Positions 43,901 to 55,702 of a stretch of DNA of 64,000 nucleotides are shown in pieces. The position numbers and the translations under genes were made by a program. Position 1 is the stretch's first letter, and every line of letters starts with the position of its first letter. This DNA is from Viridothelium virens. Lineage: Eukaryota; Ascomycota; Dothideomycetes; Trypetheliales; Trypetheliaceae. The stretch is taken from positions 1 through 64,000 of the forward strand of contig ML991780.1 of NCBI GenBank assembly GCA_010094025.1. Reading direction: 5' to 3'. The notes beneath the pieces are model-generated. The model saw nothing but the letters and a program-made list of their open reading frames with translations, made no database searches and was not told the origin of the DNA.

Positions 43901-44241
43901 TATGGACGGCTTCCCTTTCCTAACAGATCAGCTTCCGCGTTGCATTAAATCCACGGAATGTTATGCTTACATTCGCAGTCCTTGCCTCATCCCTTAAGCT
44001 GGAATACCCGCTCACTTCTGCCGTCCCGAGAATCGAGCACACGCGCGACCGGCTGTTAGCACGGATCTTTGAGTTCAAGAAAAGCGCTAGTGCACGCATG
44101 CTTGCGACTGACGAGGATTTTGAACTACTGTACGCGTATGCTCTTGTTACGGGCCAGTTATCACGCCAAATTGATGCGATGAGCCAGGAGATTGAGGGAT
44201 TGTATGGCGTGCTTGATGAGGATAATTTGAAGCTGCAATGA
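40926..44241 (+). CDS. BRE4-like / aromatic acid exporter family membrane protein
   Basis: Three exons join in frame (40926-41030, 41121-43854, 43979-44241), giving 1033 residues. After a hydrophilic N-terminus (RDPLLGRRNS), residues about 80-250 form six helices including GIGIFKCSIAYLLGSMATFV and ISFTSMGVSVFFDDQHLLIL; a long soluble middle follows; then a second set of about six helices from FAVKVGAGAAVYALPSFVPAW, through WGLLSYMLVCSMTIGASNTT, to VIWPISARQKLKDGLAL-type sequence. This is the layout of fungal proteins with an ArAE_2_N domain, a FUSC-like domain and a C-terminal DUF2421 region, as in yeast Bre4 (YDL231C), which affects brefeldin A sensitivity. Transport of aromatic acids is suggested only by distant similarity. 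The first intron uses a GCGAG acceptor five bases after a competing CACAG. Confidence 0.88.
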
Positions 44242-44736
44242 ATCTCGGAGTAAAAGCATCTTGAGTATTGTTGAAAGTGTTGGATATTTGGATTATGATT
44301 ACGCTATTCTGATCTAGGGACATTTCTCGCTTCGCTGCGATTGAAGTTGGAGCAAGGCACGGAAGATACAGAACGGTGATGCTCCCCTCTGAGTCTAGAT
44401 TTGGCTCTTCCTAGGCTATGGGCGCTTGAGACTTGCCAATCTTGGAATGAAGCGTGCATAAAATTTGGTTCTTGGCTCCGCTGGCTCGTGTACGAATTTA
44501 ATATCTATTTTCAAGGAATCTACCGATGACTAAGATAGATTTGAGTCTTCGCAGTTTGCGAGTCATTACTTTCTCAAGGCTGATTGATAGCCACTAAAGT
44601 CTGAACCCTAATTCATGCCACCCATTTTCCGGCAGGTCGGCTCCGAGCCGCCAGGCGTATAATCCTTACCGCCCAAAACACCGGAAACTCCTGGAACCAA
44701 ACGCCCCATTACCCATCTCTCAGGAAACCCCCGGGG
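44242..44736. other. Convergent 3' flanks
   Basis: This 495-base stretch lies between the BRE4-like gene (+) and the small helical protein gene (-). No feature is seen. Confidence 0.5.
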
Positions 44737-45261
44737 TCAAGCCTTCCCAAGTACCTGCACTAATTGCTGCAGGTTCCCTTGCGCTGCATTACCAGCAGTC
44801 AATGCGCTTGCCGTGTTGCTCTGCGCGCCGCTCGCATTGCTCATCATCATCTGCTTCAGGTCCTGTGGGATCATGGTCGCCGCCTCGATCTGGTTGACCA
44901 GGTGGCCGAGATAAGAAGCGCACGTCTCCAACGCCTGAGACTCGACCTCTTGCTCGGCAAGGGCACCCTCCGCAAGGATGGACTCCTCGGCTGTGATGCC
45001 GTTAATGCTGTTAGAGTTCGAGGACGATGTTATCTCGTTGGCGAAGGAGAGAATAGCGTCGAGCTCGGTCGAGGCCTGAGCGGCGGATTTTTGGAGATTC
45101 GTGATGACGCTGGTCAGAGTGCCTTGGTCGGTGGTAGAAAGTGAGGGGTTGGAGGCGACGGCAGTGAGGAGCGTTGTAAGAGTGTCTTGGATGTGTTGGA
45201 AGATGGTAGCCTGAAATTGGCCGAATTGGATGATGCGGGCTTTAAGGTCGGGGGTAGACAT
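44737..45261 (-). CDS. Small helical protein of unknown function
   Basis: Intronless, 174 residues, ATG at 45261 in a clean context. It is predicted by eye to be almost wholly alpha-helical and soluble: amphipathic heptads run through QFGQFQATIFQHIQDTLTTLL, LTSVITNLQKSAAQASTELD, and ETCASYLGHLVNQIEAA. The C-terminal 40 residues are Ala/Gln/Asn/Ser-rich. There is no signal peptide or membrane segment. I do not recognise a family. The alternating hydrophobic spacing and absence of stop-rich neighbours make a real gene likely. Confidence 0.65.
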   Translation of the reverse strand: MSTPDLKARIIQFGQFQATIFQHIQDTLTTLLTAVASNPSLSTTDQGTLTSVITNLQKSAAQASTELDAILSFANEITSSSNSNSINGITAEESILAEGALAEQEVESQALETCASYLGHLVNQIEAATMIPQDLKQMMMSNASGAQSNTASALTAGNAAQGNLQQLVQVLGKA

Positions 45262-47228
45262 GATTATTATAGGTAAAGAATTGCTGGGTTGCTAGAGATG
45301 GAGAAAGAATGCTAGATACAGAGTAGAGGCAAGTTTGATTATATTGCAGAACGGTTTGAAACGAGATATTGAGTCAAGAGAATGGAGATGTTGGAGGATC
45401 CGGATTCGGGTTTAATAACGAGATATCATCGCCTTGCGTGCCTGAGGTATGGGTTCTGTATTTAATTGATTAATCGCCCCATGGATCGCTTTTTTTTTAC
45501 TCAGCTTTCCAGACTCCATCAGGTGCAAGGCTCCCCCATTTGGGCCCTCACCAATGGAATCCTTCTCCTGCAGATTGAACGAGGCTTCAGAGGAGTATCA
45601 TGAGGCACTGTAGCGTGCGCATGGTCGAGACCAGCATCGACACCCGCACGGGAGGATCGACTCATGACACCAACAGGGTGGTACGGCCGGCGTGCGAAAT
45701 AATCTACACCAGGGTACATTCAGCTCAGATGTGGGGGAACCAGGATCTGGGTCGGGTAGAGGTTAACAGCACCACAGCTTCTGTCCTTGATGACTTGGGC
45801 GGTGAATATAGTGGTCTTTCTAAATTAATGGCAGCAGAAACCCTACCGCAGACCGAAGGATGCCTACTACCTATCGCATGTCCACTAGAGGGTGAGAGGC
45901 TTGTGAATCGAAAGCTTAGACGTGCGGGGGAGCCCATACTGAATTTGGGCTACCATAGGGCCGACGATGAGGCTGCTGTCATACATGTTCTAGACTCTGG
46001 ACCCTCATCCACTTAAAATGTTCTCAATGATCCGATCTCTCGTAGGTATGCTTCAGTGCGATCGTAACACGAGACTTAGCTGAGCTGAGCGACAGTTCGC
46101 TGTCATATCGCAGCGGTGGTTGGCGACGAATCTCGGGCATGATTCGTCGTCATTGCAACATTTGGTGGTGCAAAGAGGTGGCGGGACCTAGAGTACCTTA
46201 GGTACCTAATTAGGAGAGTCACGGGACTGATAGAGTGGCAACTTCAAGAATGAAGACCTCCACGAAAAGCTGACAGTAGGCCTAGACCGGTATTTGACCC
46301 CATTGGCCGCCATGTGTGAGGCAGCTATCTATCGAGACATTCTGCAGCAAAGCCATTCCCAACAATGTTATCGTATTTCCGCCTTGAAAAGCAGGGCATC
46401 GTTATGTTCATCGTGTAAGAGCGTGGCAGGGGAATGGGTTAGCTACATTTTCACAAAAGGTCAACAGCTTTTAAAAACTCTCAGGATACTCTTGCGTGTG
46501 TCTTTTCATTGCAAAGGCTTGGTTCGATTCTCTGTAAGACGAAGTAATAGACTCCTCACTATCCAAGCAAAAGTTCTAGCCCCCCAGTAGTCCACCCGCA
46601 CGACCGGTTCTCCCAATTCCCTGGTTTTGGGACTCGCTTTCCCTTGCTTACTTAGGGATAGTGCGAAAGCATCACAACAATCGAGCGCATAAAAACAAAC
46701 GTCATGCTATTCTATTCTAACCCTAGTTTGAAGCACGTCGATGACCGAACCGACTGAAGCTCCTTACGCTGTTTGATCTGGCCTTCCTGTATGGCCGACT
46801 GATGGGGGTTGTGGGAGCTCGAATCCTAATCACTTTACCAGCTTGCAACTTTCTATGCGTCATGTCAGCCCATAGCATACACCACAACCAGCGATATAGC
46901 TTACACTAAACCGTTTTGATACTATAGATCAGATCACCTCGATTGCTTCAAAGCCATCGGGCCTTCCTAGCAATCAATCGGGAAGGCTATGGGAGTTGAC
47001 CTTCCGTTGCTTCTCGGTCTTTCATGACAAAAGATTTCCGCGAAGATACAGGGGCAGAACCTTTACCTATGTTGTTGCGTTTTCGTGTAAAAGAATCTCC
47101 ATCGAAATAAACGTCATGTCCTGTGAATACTGTCAAAGGCAAACCAACTCTCCCAGTCATCAGGCATAACTCATACATTCTTTTTACGTAGAGTCTTTTT
47201 CAATTCTAGAGTAATTTTCTTTTCGTCC
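45262..47228. other. 2-kb gene-poor region
   Basis: No gene is supported. The ORF at 45600-46016 (+, 138 codons, ATG start) has arbitrary composition and overlaps an equally good antisense frame. The palindrome TTAGGTACCTAA lies at 46198-46209. A box B-like GGTTCGATTC near 46520 has no box A partner. Confidence 0.45.
46198..46209. repeat. TTAGGTACCTAA palindrome (second copy)
   Basis: This perfect 12-base palindrome is identical to 27319-27330. Both are intergenic. It is centred on GGTACC, so a dimeric DNA-binding protein could recognise it, but chance or a background compositional motif is also possible. Confidence 0.6.
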
Positions 47229-48165
47229 ATGCCAAAGATGTCATCTCGAACCACTGGTGGTTTCGTAATCGCGCCCACGACCTCAGTATCCCAGGTTTCT
47301 CTTAGCCTTGCTTTGAATGGCATAAAGTATCTCACATGGATGCGGCAGGCCGCAGATGCCATGCAGACGCAGTCGTACGACGAAGCCATTGGTCTCTACA
47401 ACAACACGTGGTGGAAAAACGTCAACGGCTTGACCGCCATCGGCACCTCGCCGCTCTTTCTCTATTGTACCTGGACACTGCAAAGGGAATTCTTGACACC
47501 ACCTTCGCCAAAATACCCGACATTTCGAATGAAAACGAACACGGAACCTGGCTTGACGGCTTCTACGACGACGAAGGCTGGTGAACGCTTACGAGGATCC
47601 AAGCACGCGAAGTCACAGAGAACAAGAAGTATCTGCAGGTTACATGACATATGACTAGCCAAGCGCATGCGACGCGGGATTGTGGTGTGATTACAAAAGC
47701 ACATGCAGATCGTGTTAAACGCAAAACGAGTTATTTTTGAGCAAGGTAGCACGTCTGGCGGTTACCGAGAGCAAGGTCAGAAAGAACTTTTATGTTGACT
47801 GGGCGAGCAAGGAGTGGGATGTGTGCCACAAGGTGGGGGTCATTGAGAAGAAAGGTCTTCTCAGGGATGGTGTGGATGGTTCGACGTGCAAAGGCAATAA
47901 TAAGACGACGCCCATGTTTCAGCAGAGCGTTATCTCGGGTGACTTGGTGGAGCTCGACAGGGCGCCAGGCAATGGTTCCATTGTGCCGCCGACGCAGCAC
48001 ATTGCTGGCGCGGTCATTGCATCGGACACGTCCCACAAACAGGGGATTTTGGTTGGGCCGGGTCAGAAGAACAAGCCCGACGGGGCAACGGATATCGCGC
48101 AATTCAAGGAATTCTTCATGCGTAACTCACACATCCTACAAAAAGCGGCCCTTAAACAGACATAG
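47229..48165 (+). pseudogene. Decayed GH76 endo-1,6-alpha-mannanase-like gene
   Basis: Pieces of one secreted glycoside hydrolase family 76 protein lie in order but in different frames. Frame 1 (from 47229) gives ADAMQTQSYDEAIGLYNNTW and VNGLTAIGT; a second frame (about 47480-47580) gives KGILDTTFAKIPDISNENEH and LDGFYDDEGW with the family's catalytic Asp-Asp pair; a third contains TENKKYLQ, then stops; a fourth (about 47720-48165) gives NELFL and FYVDWASKEWDVCHKVG, DGVDGSTCKGNN and the C-terminal FKEFFMRNSHILQKAA. At least two frame changes and in-frame stops break it, and the segment around CGG-WW-AH seems shortened. No start with signal peptide is evident. GH76 enzymes cut alpha-1,6-mannan in wall remodelling (Dcw1/Dfg5 type) or mannan use. 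The introns cannot account for all changes. Confidence 0.75.
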
Positions 48166-48666
48166 CGCGCTTTTGTGACCAAAAATGCGGAGTTGGTATG
48201 CAATAACGCGCGGAATAAAGGAATCTGATTGGGAGTTCTTGGCTAGGACCGTACGGTCCGGAAAGAACAGAGTCGGAAAATCAGGCAAGCGAGCTGGATC
48301 AGCTTCAATGCGGTCTTTGGTATGTCTTAAAGTAGGCACCTACGCTGCCTAGGTGTTCAGCTGATTTGGAGACACAATCAATTGATTCAACCTGTGGCCA
48401 GCCAAATACTGCATTTATGGTTCAAGGCAATCAACAGAACCCTTTATACTCGCTCACAATCTAACTGTGCAGTGCATGGGGCAAGCATTGGAAAAAGTGG
48501 AAGGAAGCCCAGGTTGGTTGGACAAAGATAGGGAAATCTAAGGATACAGTGTCATTCTATCTAGAACGGCAATCAAATACAATCGCAATGCCATCGTGAG
48601 ACGTGGATCTATCTATCATTCAAAGTCGCCCGAAATTTTCCCAAAGTACGATACGAGAAAATCAAA
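48166..48666. other. Intergenic region between GH76 remnant and MFS gene
   Basis: This 501-base convergent region shows no gene. It includes TAGGCACCTACGCTGCCTAGG-like dyad sequence near 48332-48352. Confidence 0.45.
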
Positions 48667-50332
48667 TCAAATCTTTACCACGAGTTTCGGCCCCGACTGA
48701 ACGAATCTTGACGCGCCCAGTACAGCAGCACCGCCACAGCAGATGACGCCAGCGTAGATTTGCAGGTTACGATATTTACCGTGATCGTCGTCCACCAACG
48801 CACCTCCAATTGGATTGCTGATCAACACTGCAATGCTAACGATTCCAAACAAGGTGCCGGTGCGGACACCAATCTTTCGAACGTCAGAGATCTGGGCAAC
48901 GCAGGATGGTGCAGCAGAGACGAAGGCACCCGATCCGAAGCCATAAAGAGCAGCGAAGACGATGAGGGGCGCATTTGCGGCCGCTGGCAGCCAGAGAGCA
49001 AGGATAATGATGCCACTGAAAGCACACATGACGGTGAGGACATTGAAGCGGCCGACTTTGTCAGCAACATAACCTGGTATTGTTCGGCCAAACACACTGC
49101 AGATGTGTCAGCACGGAGCGTCTATTGGAAAAAATAGAAAGGGATACCATACCTGGCCGCATTGAGGATGGGAATCAAATAGCCCGCCAAGTTCTGGCTC
49201 ATTCCGATAGACGGACCTTGGAGGATCAAGAAGTTGAAGGGTAAGAACAAGCCCAGGAAGAAGAGGAAGGAGCCAAGAGTCAGCAAGACGTAGGGAGGTT
49301 CTTTCAATGGAAGCACGAACTCAATCAGGTTGAGTGGCTTCTTGACCGGGGGAAGGCGAGATTTGACCGTTAAAATGGCAATTATGCACAGTCCAAGGAT
49401 CATAAAAGCACAAGCTCGCATAGTCCAGGGAAATCCTATCTGGGGAATGAGGCGTTGTACCATGATAGGAAATATAACACCTCCCATCGAGGAGCCTGAC
49501 GCAACGATGCCAAGTGCAAACGCACGTTTGTGGAAGAACCATGAAGTAAGGCTGGTCATGGCTGATGGTAATGTTAGCAAGGTTATGTCTCTCACTCATT
49601 CAGACCACGCCTTTGACTTACCTGGATAAAAGACCATACTCGCACCTAGAGCGCTACAGATCCCCTGTGCCAGGATGAACTGGTAGTACTCGGTCGCTAA
49701 GGAGGTCATCATGAGGCCGAAGACGTGAAAGAACGTCCCAGTCACTAGGAGATAAAAGGGTCCATAGTTATCGTAGATTTTCCCAATGACCGCCCCCTGC
49801 GGACCGTCAGTAACGTGAAAACAGGTTGAATGGTTTTGCACGTACACCTGCAAACATCATGAATGCTTCCAGTGAAGGGATCCAGGCGACTGTGCTGGGA
49901 GCATATTGTGACAGCATATGCGTCTGATAATACGCTTGAAAGACACCGATGCCTAAGTGGCAAGAGTTAGTTTAATCGCTTGCTTAACCATTCTGTCAAG
50001 AGGCATCTTCCAGGTGCAAACTCACAATTAATCCATCCAAATGAGACGAATAGGCAGCACCAGCATCCAGCAACGACTAACCAGGCTTTTGCGCCTCCAT
50101 CTGGAAAATCTGCTGGATTGAATGCTGGCGGTGCACTAGTTGGTGTTGCTTTTTCTAGATCCCCCACTTCATCTGTGCCGTTCGCTTGCTCCGTAGCCTC
50201 CCCTGGGAGCTTGGGAAGAGAGACATCACCGAGATCGTTCGTCTCTGTTGGGGCTTCAGAAGGAGCGTAGCCTCCATCCTGCTTCTCGCTCTTGTCTCGC
50301 ATTGTAGACATGGAGGAATATTGGGAAACCAT
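48667..50332 (-). CDS. MFS transporter, monocarboxylate (MCT/Mch) type
   Basis: A multi-exon gene from ATG at 50332 to TGA at 48667, with about five short introns at TM-boundary positions. The cytoplasmic N-terminus (about 100 residues, Asp/Glu/Pro-rich) ends at [20 protein letters not shown], the conserved entry to TM1 (D-G-G-x-x-A-W) of fungal monocarboxylate porter homologs. Further parts are GVFQAYY-like TM2 ([14 protein letters not shown]), [53 protein letters not shown], the loop [30 protein letters not shown] and [16 protein letters not shown], ending with [20 protein letters not shown]. Twelve helices are expected in the plasma membrane. Fungal members of this group carry riboflavin, monocarboxylates or unknown solutes; the substrate here is not predictable. 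I did not fix every splice junction. Confidence 0.88.
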
Positions 50333-51445
50333 GATGAAAGAAAGGGAATGGTAAAACTACTGTGATGGTACAACCTGATCAGCCAGGGGGGAGATTGCGG
50401 AATTCAGCTTGATTCCAATGAGAGGGCAAGGTTGTTGGCACAGCAGCAAAGTCTTTTCTCCCCTCTCCAGAGGCCATCGATATATGTGAGAGCTCCATCT
50501 TGCATTCAAGACATTCGGCCTAGATCGGCTTTCGCTCTTTGCCATTCTTTTTGCCGCGAGCGAGAGCGAGCTCTGAGGGTCGGGTCGGGGGCTCGGCCGT
50601 AAGCCAAAAGCGAGGCGAGCCCGCGCGTGCGGGACGTGTCAGCCCTGGCGCTGGGTCAGCAGTGGGCCAATCTGCAGCCATTGTTTCGTGCATCCCATCT
50701 CACATGTCGTACATGGGTCTTACACAGCCAATGGACGCCGGGACTTGTCTCTGAATCTGAAGCTAGCTATCGAGCACCCATGCCTGATCAAGGATCGATC
50801 AGCCTCATCAAAGGATTTTGAGTCCAAACTGCCCTCCAAGAAGTTTCGGCAGCGTCTCATCTGGTAATGTATGGTGGTATCTTCTCTTTTTTGTGACCGA
50901 GAGATCCGGCAACTCATCGACCAACACTACGAATCTGATATCAATAACCTGACTCATGTCCGCAGCGATGGTGGATGATTCTTCGAACTTTTTACGGAAA
51001 TTTGTGAGAGCCCTGGTATGCTGCCGTTGCCCAATCGGAGCACTTTACTCCCTGCAAGTAGGTCTCAGAGTCACCGGGTGATAGCCATTTCCATGCACGT
51101 CACGGCAATTCCATCACTGAACTGGTTGAATGTTGCAGGCAGGAAAGCAAGGAAATATACGTCTAGATGCAGATTATCCAAGTGCGTAAGCATCCTCGTA
51201 AGGCTCGGGTCACGCAATTGGAACTGAAAATTTTGTGCTGTTGAGCATGGTGGAGGCGAATTCATTGAAGAATTATCAAACCATCAAACTTGAAGACGAG
51301 AATCTGCCACATGGTACTCCGTACTGGTGGTACTGTGCTCCAAGAGATCTCGGCCACATCCTGGCAGGAAAGATCTGCTAGAGCCGCAAAGCTCCCAGAG
51401 CTAGGCATCGGTCAAGATTCGGACCCTGCCGTACGTCCATGAAAT
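50333..51445. other. Intergenic region upstream of MFS gene
   Basis: This 1.1-kb region is the promoter of the MFS transporter and the 3' flank of the 2H phosphoesterase gene (both minus). A GC-rich patch with GGGTCGGGTCGGGGGCTCGG lies at about 50578-50597. ORFs here have no recognisable content. Confidence 0.45.
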
Positions 51446-52525
51446 CTATGTATAATGCCTCAAAAAGCCTTTGCCAAGTCTCACGCGTTCGCCTCTACCA
51501 TACCAAAGCGTCCCCTGGTGAAAGTCAAGACCCTTCTCCTCTCCAATGATCCATTCGCCGCCAGCCTGAATAGGCGGGACTGCGTCTCTTGGCCAGTATT
51601 CCCTCTGCAGCCATGCATTCACCTCATCGATCTTCTCTACCACCTTTTTCATCTTTTCTGGGTCCGGAGTCTTTGCCTCGACACCTTTCTCCGCATCTTG
51701 CGAGGTATCCTGCGGTGTGATGAAGCGACCTATTGTCAGATGAGATGACGGAACAGTATATCGTGATCCTATCTCCACGCCGGTACGGTTTGCAAGGGCA
51801 TACACGTCACGTCGTAGGTGATGGTACGTGTATTCGTCGTCTGCTCTCACTCGGCCCTGACTGAGTCCCTCACCGGCCGCGGGCAGGAAGCTTAGAGCAA
51901 AAGCCGAGGCGTCGAAGCCGAGCATCGGCTTTATTAAGCGTGCGCGATGTGTGTACGTATAATCTGTTATTTCTGCAGCATGAGGGGATGTTTGTCCCAC
52001 AAGCTGTGCGATTTCCTCACGGGTGCGGGAAAAGGTGATTTCCAGACAGGTCATATGCAGGTTCTCCGGGGGTTGGAACCACATATCTGACGGGTTGGTG
52101 TCATCACTCTGTGAACAATTCAACGGATCGACTCACTTGGAAGCACAGATCGCAGTTGCTGCTGAATATTGGCAATGAGATCCTTTACTCTCTGTGTAGG
52201 ACGGGCCCAGAATACAAGGCAATGCCTCGTGTCTCTGAAACCTGGCTCGATCTCTGGATAGACAAGCTTTTGTAAAATTGGATCAGGAGTCACACCTTGG
52301 AAATTTGGGTCGAGGAGCTTCGCGTTTTGCTGCTCGATTCTTGTCTTGCGATGCTTATCATAGATCGCTTGAAGTTGACACTGCCATGGCTCAGGACGAG
52401 TTCCGCTCGAAAACTCCAAAACTTACGACATCGTTGTGAGATGCTTCAATTAGTGCATCATACGGATTGTCAAAGGCCCCGGCCGTGACTCCCGAATGAT
52501 CCTCGTACAGGGTTGCTTGGGCCAT
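51446..52525 (-). CDS. 2H phosphoesterase (RNA ligase/cyclic phosphodiesterase-like)
   Basis: Three exons join in frame (52427-52525, 52137-52380, 51446-52086), giving 327 residues from the ATG at 52525. The frame is open to a TTG at 52612, and that extra 29-residue stretch could be coding if an upstream exon exists. The two catalytic HxTx motifs of the 2H superfamily are HMTC (in LHMTCLEI, right after the last intron) and HLTI (in SSHLTIGRFI), about 100 residues apart. The first half has the fungal-branch segment CQLQAIYDKHRKTRIEQQNA and DTRHCLVFWARPT. These proteins cleave 2',3'-cyclic phosphate or related bonds in RNA or nucleotides. The exact substrate of this fungal branch is unknown. 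Confidence 0.85.
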
Positions 52526-52708
52526 TTCGGCGAAAGCTCTGAGCCGCTCAGCAGATACTACAGGTTCTGGTGGATTGCACTCGCTCAACTGGTCACTCTT
52601 GCTACCATTCAAATGATAGTTCTAGTATTCAGAGCGCCAACTCAAGTCCTCACAAAGGTAGAATTACAATGTTCCGGCTCTTGAACAAGATTTGCCTTTC
52701 TCTATCTC

Positions 52709-53110
52709 CTAGAAAGGCCTAATTCCTGTAGTGACTGCGGTGCACAGAGCGACTAGAATCCATGGCTTGAGCTCTGGTGGAACGAAAAGGCTTCCTCTGA
52801 AGGTTGAGGCATCGAGTGCGATCCAATCAAACCCAGCCGGCCGCTGGGTTGAAGCTAAGCTCACCGCTTTCCCGATTTCGTGATCCTGCATCTCGGACCT
52901 CAGCGCCTTCTGCAGCAAGATTTCTTCGAAAAGGAAGCGTATCTATTAATATTCCGCGAAAGCCTTGATGACCAATGTTGCATCTTGGCTGCGCGATATC
53001 CCTTGTCTTTTATCGAGTGGATGCTCGTCCTCGTACAGTTTCTTTTGGGAATCGATCGCTGTGTCGTTCAGGCTGATCTCGATTACGCTCTTGCTCTTCC
53101 CTAAGCTCAT
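52709..53110 (-). CDS. Doubtful two-exon hypothetical gene
   Basis: On the minus strand an ATG at 53110 begins SLGKSKSVIEISLNDTAIDS and runs through LYEDEHPLDKRQG; joining across a possible short intron with an AG before KALRSEMQDHEIGKAV leads to ASTFRGSLFVPPELKPW and a stop at 52709, about 110 residues. The donor (GTCATC) is poor. No family is recognised. The second half reads more like coding sequence than the first. Confidence 0.22.
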
Positions 53111-54855
53111 TGGCCCCTTGTCGACAGCTTCTCAGCTTGCCGCCTTGGTTTCGATATAGAGCACATTCGATCTGAGGTGATGCTACGTGTGCTGCGGCAA
53201 AGACGGGAAGCCGGTGAATTTTTGACCGACATATCCCGGAAGAAGTGGCATTTGCTGTAGCCTTGTCTGTGTTGTTTTTTAAATCCTCAAAACGACTGTT
53301 CTCAACGGCTATGTGGGTAAAGGGGTTTATTAGAATTTTATTTTCTTCTTTCTTCTTCCGTTTTCACTCCTTGATTCCTCTACGGTAGGCTCGTGCAGGC
53401 TCTGGACCTGCCGTGTTTCCAAAAAGCCCACCAAAGCCTGCTTAAACTCTTCGAAATGTACTCGAAAACGTACCACCTATAGAGCACGTGGATTCTTCTC
53501 GATGCTGCCGTTGCAAAATCAATATCCACGAGCGCAGACTCTATACAATCTGTCCGGATCTGGAAATGACATTCAGAATGCCTATTGGAACGTGGAGTAC
53601 CCAGCAAATTCTACATGATTGCCTGAAAACCATTCAACCTCCAAGCTGGCCTACTGGTACCGGCCTCTTCTTCTAAAAACTATTCATAAGACTGCTAGGT
53701 CACGATGGTAAAATCACAACCTCATCAGATCGATCATGAAAAGATGCGAACAATTCTCCTGGTAGGCCACCAACTTTCAAGGGTGCCGAGAGAACACCTT
53801 CGATTGATACGGTTGGCCAGACCATTTGGAAATACTCCATGAACTTGCTCTGTCCTTGTCAAGATTCCTCGTACCCTAATTCACTCTCACAATTATTTTT
53901 TAGCTTCTCATAGGACCATGCAACCATCTACCGTCACAACGATTGTTATGCGGAGCTGCAGCCTCCCGCTATGCAAACACCGACCCTGCTTTTACAACGA
54001 GTCAGGGAAACGAGTAAAGAGCCCAGAGAGCTGCCAACGGATATACCTGTCGCACTCATACTTGAATGGATAGTTGAGATGGAATTCCACTTTGCTTCAT
54101 ACGCTCTCAGCAAACTTGGAATGTTTACCTATCAGCATCAATATGTGGTGTTGCTGGATGTCTCAGAATTTGCTTCATCGAGACTCGCTCCTGATCTACC
54201 TACTGAGCCTCGTCATGCTTGAAAGAATCCGGCCCGAGATTTCGATCCATGGCACTTGTCCAATACTGCGTCTTGCATAGCTGGATTCGTGTACGCGAGG
54301 ATTAGACGTAAACGTCCTTGCATTCGTGGAGTCCTACACCATTCCTAAACCATTCCTGACCTTGTATACGAAGTTTTTGGAACTGTGACCGGTAAATCCG
54401 CGATACCAGCTGGCAATCTCCCCAACATTCTTCCTGTAATGTTTCGTGGGTGCAGCCGAACTTTTCTACTTCATCCTAGCAGCGGCGAGCCCAGGTTCTG
54501 CGCAGATTGTGTCCGTTTAGCTGGATTCGAAGATCGCGTCCGTCTCAAAGAAAATTCTTAGCCCGGACTCGGATGGTGTCAAACTTGCCAGGCCTTGACT
54601 ACTGTGTTGAGCTTCATACCATGGGTAGGAATGGCTGTCAGTTGCTTTCGGACACTGTTTCACGTAGCTACGCTTCGGTATTACAGTACTGGGACCAAAG
54701 TGTCCGGGCAACCCCCAGCAATTTTTCCGCGCCAGCGAGCGGACGCTGTTTTCACATGACTGTAGTGCTTCGGGGCAGTCAGCCGCATACTCAGGGGCTG
54801 AACACAAGCCGCTGATCCATCCATTGATTCGCACGGTTCCACGACTTCCAGGCAA

Positions 54856-55194
54856 ATGATCTATCAGAGATCTCAAGACATGTCATACTTGCAGTCCGAT
54901 GCATATGCTTACCTTCGAAGGAGTCTTTACGTTCCTTATGACGCCTTTGACGCTTCTTCAAAAGTCGACCTCTTAAAACCAACCGACTGTATCTATCTAC
55001 CGACCTTTGTGCAGGGAAATGCTTGGAAAAACTCCACAAATGGCCTAGAGCTTGTTCACAGTTATCTATCGTCTGAGTTCCTACTTGATGAATTAATGAC
55101 AGCACGTATGAAGACGGTGCGACTTTTGGCAGACGGAGTCGCTCACCCACAAACAATGCAAGTAAGCTTATCCTACGTGGTCATAATAACATAA
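54856..55194 (+). CDS. Doubtful hypothetical ORF
   Basis: A 112-codon frame with an ATG at 54856 contains SDAYAYLRRSLYVPYDAFDA, then KVDLLKPTDCIYLPTFVQGN and SYLSSEFLLDELMTARMKTV. Composition is protein-like, but the antisense frame is also long and no family is recognised. It could be an exon of a multi-exon gene or a decayed one. Confidence 0.22.
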   Translation: MIYQRSQDMSYLQSDAYAYLRRSLYVPYDAFDASSKVDLLKPTDCIYLPTFVQGNAWKNSTNGLELVHSYLSSEFLLDELMTARMKTVRLLADGVAHPQTMQVSLSYVVIIT

Positions 55195-55702
55195 CAAATG
55201 GACCTTGAGCAGACTGACCTTTAACTAGTCCAAGTGTCGTCTCTTTCGGGTAAGATATATAGGGCGCACAATGTGTCTAATTCCAATACCCTCGGATATG
55301 TGCTAGTGGCGGGCAAACTCTACACAGGCTCGAAGCCAGATATCTCTGCAACGTTGCCGATGTGATGTGTCCATTGTCTGGAATGGTCCTTGGCTGGCTA
55401 GCATGTTTTGGAGGCGAGTAATCAAAGAAGGTTCCTGAGAAGTGAGAGGCCAAAACCGAGAAGGCAAGCGCTCAGCACCATCAACGCTACGTCCCTCAGC
55501 CGACAGACCTCTCGTTTCCTATATGCCCCTTAACTTTGTTCTGCGGTGCTGGCCGTGTTTTGTAATCTCCATTGTTCGATGGCCCAGTCCCTGGGAGTAG
55601 TAGACTGGGTAATTCTGTGGGTTTTGAGGACCTGCTTGAGCGCTTGCAAGATAGTGGTTGCGAGTATCATTCCTCAGGATAAACTCCGCGGACTAACAAC
55701 AG

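Noticed and set aside
46510-46535. Box B-like GGTTCGATTC suggesting a tRNA
   Set aside because: No box A at a suitable distance and no acceptor-stem pairing could be found.
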